From: Methanosarcina sp. ERenArc_MAG2
GTDB taxonomy: Archaea; Halobacteriota; Methanosarcinia; Methanosarcinales; Methanosarcinaceae
Direction of reading: 5' to 3'
Length of the DNA: 64,000 nt
Assembly: GCA_023955635.1 (NCBI GenBank)
Contig: JAMXHR010000002.1
Span: forward strand, 434,001-498,000
Shown in pieces: positions 61,670-64,000 of this stretch. Position 1 is the stretch's first letter; every line of letters begins with the position of its first letter. The notes under the pieces are model-generated. The model was not told the DNA's origin. It saw only the letters and a list, made by a program, of their open reading frames with translations, and did not search any database. The position numbers were made by a program, and so were the translations under genes.

Positions 61670-62203
61670 TTAGTCCCCGATATTCTCGATAACCTGTTTG
61701 CCCCTTTTTGTAGGGATAATCGTCAGTTCAGCACCGGGAAACTCTTTTTCAAGTGGCTCACCATCTGCAATCCTATCCATGGTAATCGCAACTGCCGCAA
61801 CTTCAGAATGCGGCTGGCTTCCGACTGCAACATTCCAGTCAGCGAGCTGGTAAATCTCAGGAGGAACTTTCTCGGCGCCAACAACGATCATAAGTCTGTC
61901 ACATTTTTTAAGCTCATCAGTAACAACGGGCAGATTGACCCCATACATAGAAAGGTGGCAGACTTTTCCACCTTCAGCTTTCCATTCCCTGATTTCCTGT
62001 TTAAAATTGACATTATTTTTAATGTAGAAGTCCCCACCCCAGCGCCTGACAACGTTCTCAAGAGTCTGCACTATTCCGAGGTCATCCGAAGCGAGGAGCA
62101 TACCCTCTGCACCTAGCAGCCTGGCAGTTAATCCGACGTGGGTGGTAATTCTTTTATCCCTTTCGGGGCGGTGCCCCAGGCGCAACAAAACAATCCTTTT
62201 CAT
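61670..62203 (-). CDS. trm56: tRNA (cytidine(56)-2'-O)-methyltransferase, aTrm56
   Basis: 177-aa SPOUT-class enzyme that 2'-O-methylates C56 in the T-loop of archaeal tRNAs. The N-terminus LLRLGHRPERDKRITTHVGL and the knotted SAM-site sequences MIVVGAEKVPPEIY and NVAVGSQPHSEVAAVAI are diagnostic. Single gene on this strand, about 60 bp from the AMP phosphorylase gene upstream of it and possibly co-transcribed with it. Confidence 0.93.
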   Translation of the reverse strand: MKRIVLLRLGHRPERDKRITTHVGLTARLLGAEGMLLASDDLGIVQTLENVVRRWGGDFYIKNNVNFKQEIREWKAEGGKVCHLSMYGVNLPVVTDELKKCDRLMIVVGAEKVPPEIYQLADWNVAVGSQPHSEVAAVAITMDRIADGEPLEKEFPGAELTIIPTKRGKQVIENIGD

Positions 62204-62265
62204 GCTCGTGCTAAAACCCGGACAAGGTATTAAAGGATTTCACTAAAAAAGAAAATGGGAGAAAA

Positions 62266-63784
62266 TTACTGGAACCCATAAATTCCAGGGATTCTTCTCA
62301 GAAGCATGCCTTCGACAATTATCGGATTTGTTCTCTGGGCTGTTGTCAATGCGGTCTCGAGCTTGAACTCTTTTTCAGCATAGATCGTAAGGATCGAGTC
62401 TCCCTTTTTAACTGATTCCCCCATCTTCTTATGGATAGCAACCCCGGCTCCTTTGTCGCTGGGAGCCCCTGCAAGCCTGGCAATTTCAATAATCCACTTA
62501 TTGTCAAATTCGATAACATATCCTTCTGTAGAAGCAAGAATCTCAGCAGTATATTGCCCAACCTGAATATCATTCGATGTAATATTCGGATCTCCTCCCT
62601 GAGCTTCGATAATCTGCTTCATCTTTTCGAGGGCTTTCCCGCTCCTTAGTGTTTCCAGTGCAATTTCCTTTCCACGGTTTCTTGGAGCTGCACCCCCATT
62701 TCCAGCAGGATACCCGCAAGAGCAGAACTCTTTTCAATAAGGCTGTTTGGGCCTTCCATGCTTTCCAGCACTTTCAAAGCTTCCCGGACTTCCAGCGAGG
62801 GTCCTACTTTCCTTCCAATAGGAGACGAACCGTAAGTTATAGCACATTCGACATTCATCCCAAGCCTGTGGCCAAGGTTAATCAGGTCTCTTGCCAATTT
62901 CTGCCCTTCCTGGACAGTTGGAACTTTTGTACTTGGCCCGACAGGGATATCCATTACCACATTGTCGGCCCCTATAGCTCCCTTTTTGCCATAATTGAGG
63001 CAAGCATCTGGTAGTAAGGATCAATGGAAAGAGGGTACTCAATTCTTATAAGTTTGTCATCGGCAGGTGCGATATTGGTAGCCCCGCCCCATACAAGAGC
63101 ACCTCCCACTTTCTCGGTTATCTCCTTGACCTCCTGAGAGCTGAACTCTACGGGAGAGAGTACTTCCATTAGATCTGCAGTCCCACCTGCACCTGTGATT
63201 GCCCTGGAACTTGTCTTTGGGATAAGAAGCCCATTTGCGGCAATAATGGGAACGACCAGGAGAGAGATTTTGTTTCCGGGCACTCCTCCTATCGAGTGCT
63301 TGTCCATTATGGGATGAGTATCAAACTCGATCCTGTCCCCACTGTCGATCATAGCCCTTGTCAGCCATTCGACCTCATCATCAGTCATTCCGTGAATGTA
63401 AGAAGATGTTATAAAAGCCGAGAGTTCGATATCACTGAGGTTTTCTTCCACTATATCGTTTACAAGCGTTTTAAGATCATCCTGCACAACAGGTTTTTTA
63501 TCCATAATTTTCTTGATAACGCTTGCAGATTTTGAGCGGAATGCCGGAACAACTTCGACCGGCTTGTCCCAATCCTGAAAATGCTCGTAAACTTCGGAAA
63601 AGACTCCCAGTGTGCCTGGAGGAACCATATCATCTGTCGTGTCTACAATAGCGGAAAGGCTGTTGTATCCGCGGATGCGGACCCTATCTCCCGGATAAAT
63701 TCCAAGTTCTTTAGCATCGGCAATATTAAACAAAGCTTTGTGCTGCCCTATTTTTATGTTAAAGTGTTCTAGTTTCAACTGCAT
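62266..63784 (-). CDS. deoA: AMP phosphorylase (archaeal thymidine phosphorylase-like)
   Basis: Archaeal AMPpase of the thymidine phosphorylase superfamily. It phosphorolyses AMP (and CMP, UMP) to a base plus ribose 1,5-bisphosphate, feeding the isomerase and type III RuBisCO route. The N-terminal archaeal extension is followed by [20 protein letters not shown] and [18 protein letters not shown]. Two one-base deficits split it: at 62983-62987 (restores [17 protein letters not shown]) and at 62678-62680 (restores [20 protein letters not shown]). Restored length is about 507 aa, the normal size. Positions 63785-64000 are its promoter region. Confidence 0.92.
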
Positions 63785-64000
63785 GAAAAAATTCCTTCCG
63801 TTTAGTTATCATATGATTGTAAGTTTGTCATTATAGTTTATTTCCCCTGAATCCAGACGTTCTGTTTTTTCCGGGTGCTGAAACCGCTAGCCAAGCCTTA
63901 AGAAAAACTTGGAAGATGAAGAGTAAATGATAAACTGAGGTAACATATTAACCTTCATATTATTTTAAGTAATTCCGTAAAAATAGCTGTTAAGAAATTT

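Overview
The window looks like a chromosome segment of a methanogenic archaeon of the Methanosarcina type. It carries a group II chaperonin (thermosome), archaeal tRNA methyltransferase Trm56, AMP phosphorylase, a UPF0210/ACT gene pair, DUF2119, a TrmB-type regulator, PdxS/PdxT, long AT-rich spacers and a very dense load of insertion sequences (IS). No rRNA, tRNA or CRISPR array was recognised by eye.

Layout. 1-2.3 kb: fragments of IS110 and IS630 elements around an IS4-type element. 2.4-10.5 kb: an import operon (lipoprotein binding protein, SAM methyltransferase, two DppB/DppC-type permeases, a fused DppD-DppF ATPase), then a two-gene ABC exporter. 10.8-18.2 kb: an FMN-binding split-barrel gene, a TrmB regulator cut by an IS630, two damaged methyltransferase genes, and a small ORF holding ISAzo13, which holds IS1634, which holds an 82-bp MITE. 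18.2-27.7 kb: pdxT and pdxS, a PAP2 phosphatase, an MFS transporter, hydrolase and VOC genes, and a His/Trp-rich exported peptide. 28.1-43.7 kb: an IS graveyard with a second IS4 copy fused to a duplicated 3' end of pdxS, a CheY-like gene, an IS256 inside a MULE-type transposase, a four-layer nested insertion, a P-type ATPase split by an IS630, and an IS1-like element. 43.8-64 kb: mostly housekeeping genes (BASS transporter, S4/FtsJ methyltransferase, DUF2119, thermosome, rpiA, aspS, phosphoribosyltransferase, UPF0210-ACT, shikimate-kinase-like, flavin oxidoreductase, Trm56, AMP phosphorylase).

Two themes stand out. First, at least 19 genes or gene joins, including aspS and pdxS, are one base short, nearly always in a homopolymer run. 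This points to systematic undercalling in the source sequence rather than mass gene decay, so most frameshifts here should be read as provisional. Second, many insertions can be undone exactly on paper: removing the element and one target-site copy restores an open frame across the TrmB regulator, the P-type ATPase, the MULE transposase, the small ORF and two layers of ISAzo13/IS1. These junctions give a relative order of events. Three putative non-autonomous element families (82 bp with TA sites, 199 bp with 8-bp duplications, 113 bp with TA sites) and a 73-bp foldback are also visible.

The most system-like locus is the import operon with an embedded methyltransferase, next to further methyltransferases and a TrmB regulator. 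It is a candidate for uptake of a metal chelate or peptide coupled to methylation, but the substrate cannot be read from sequence.
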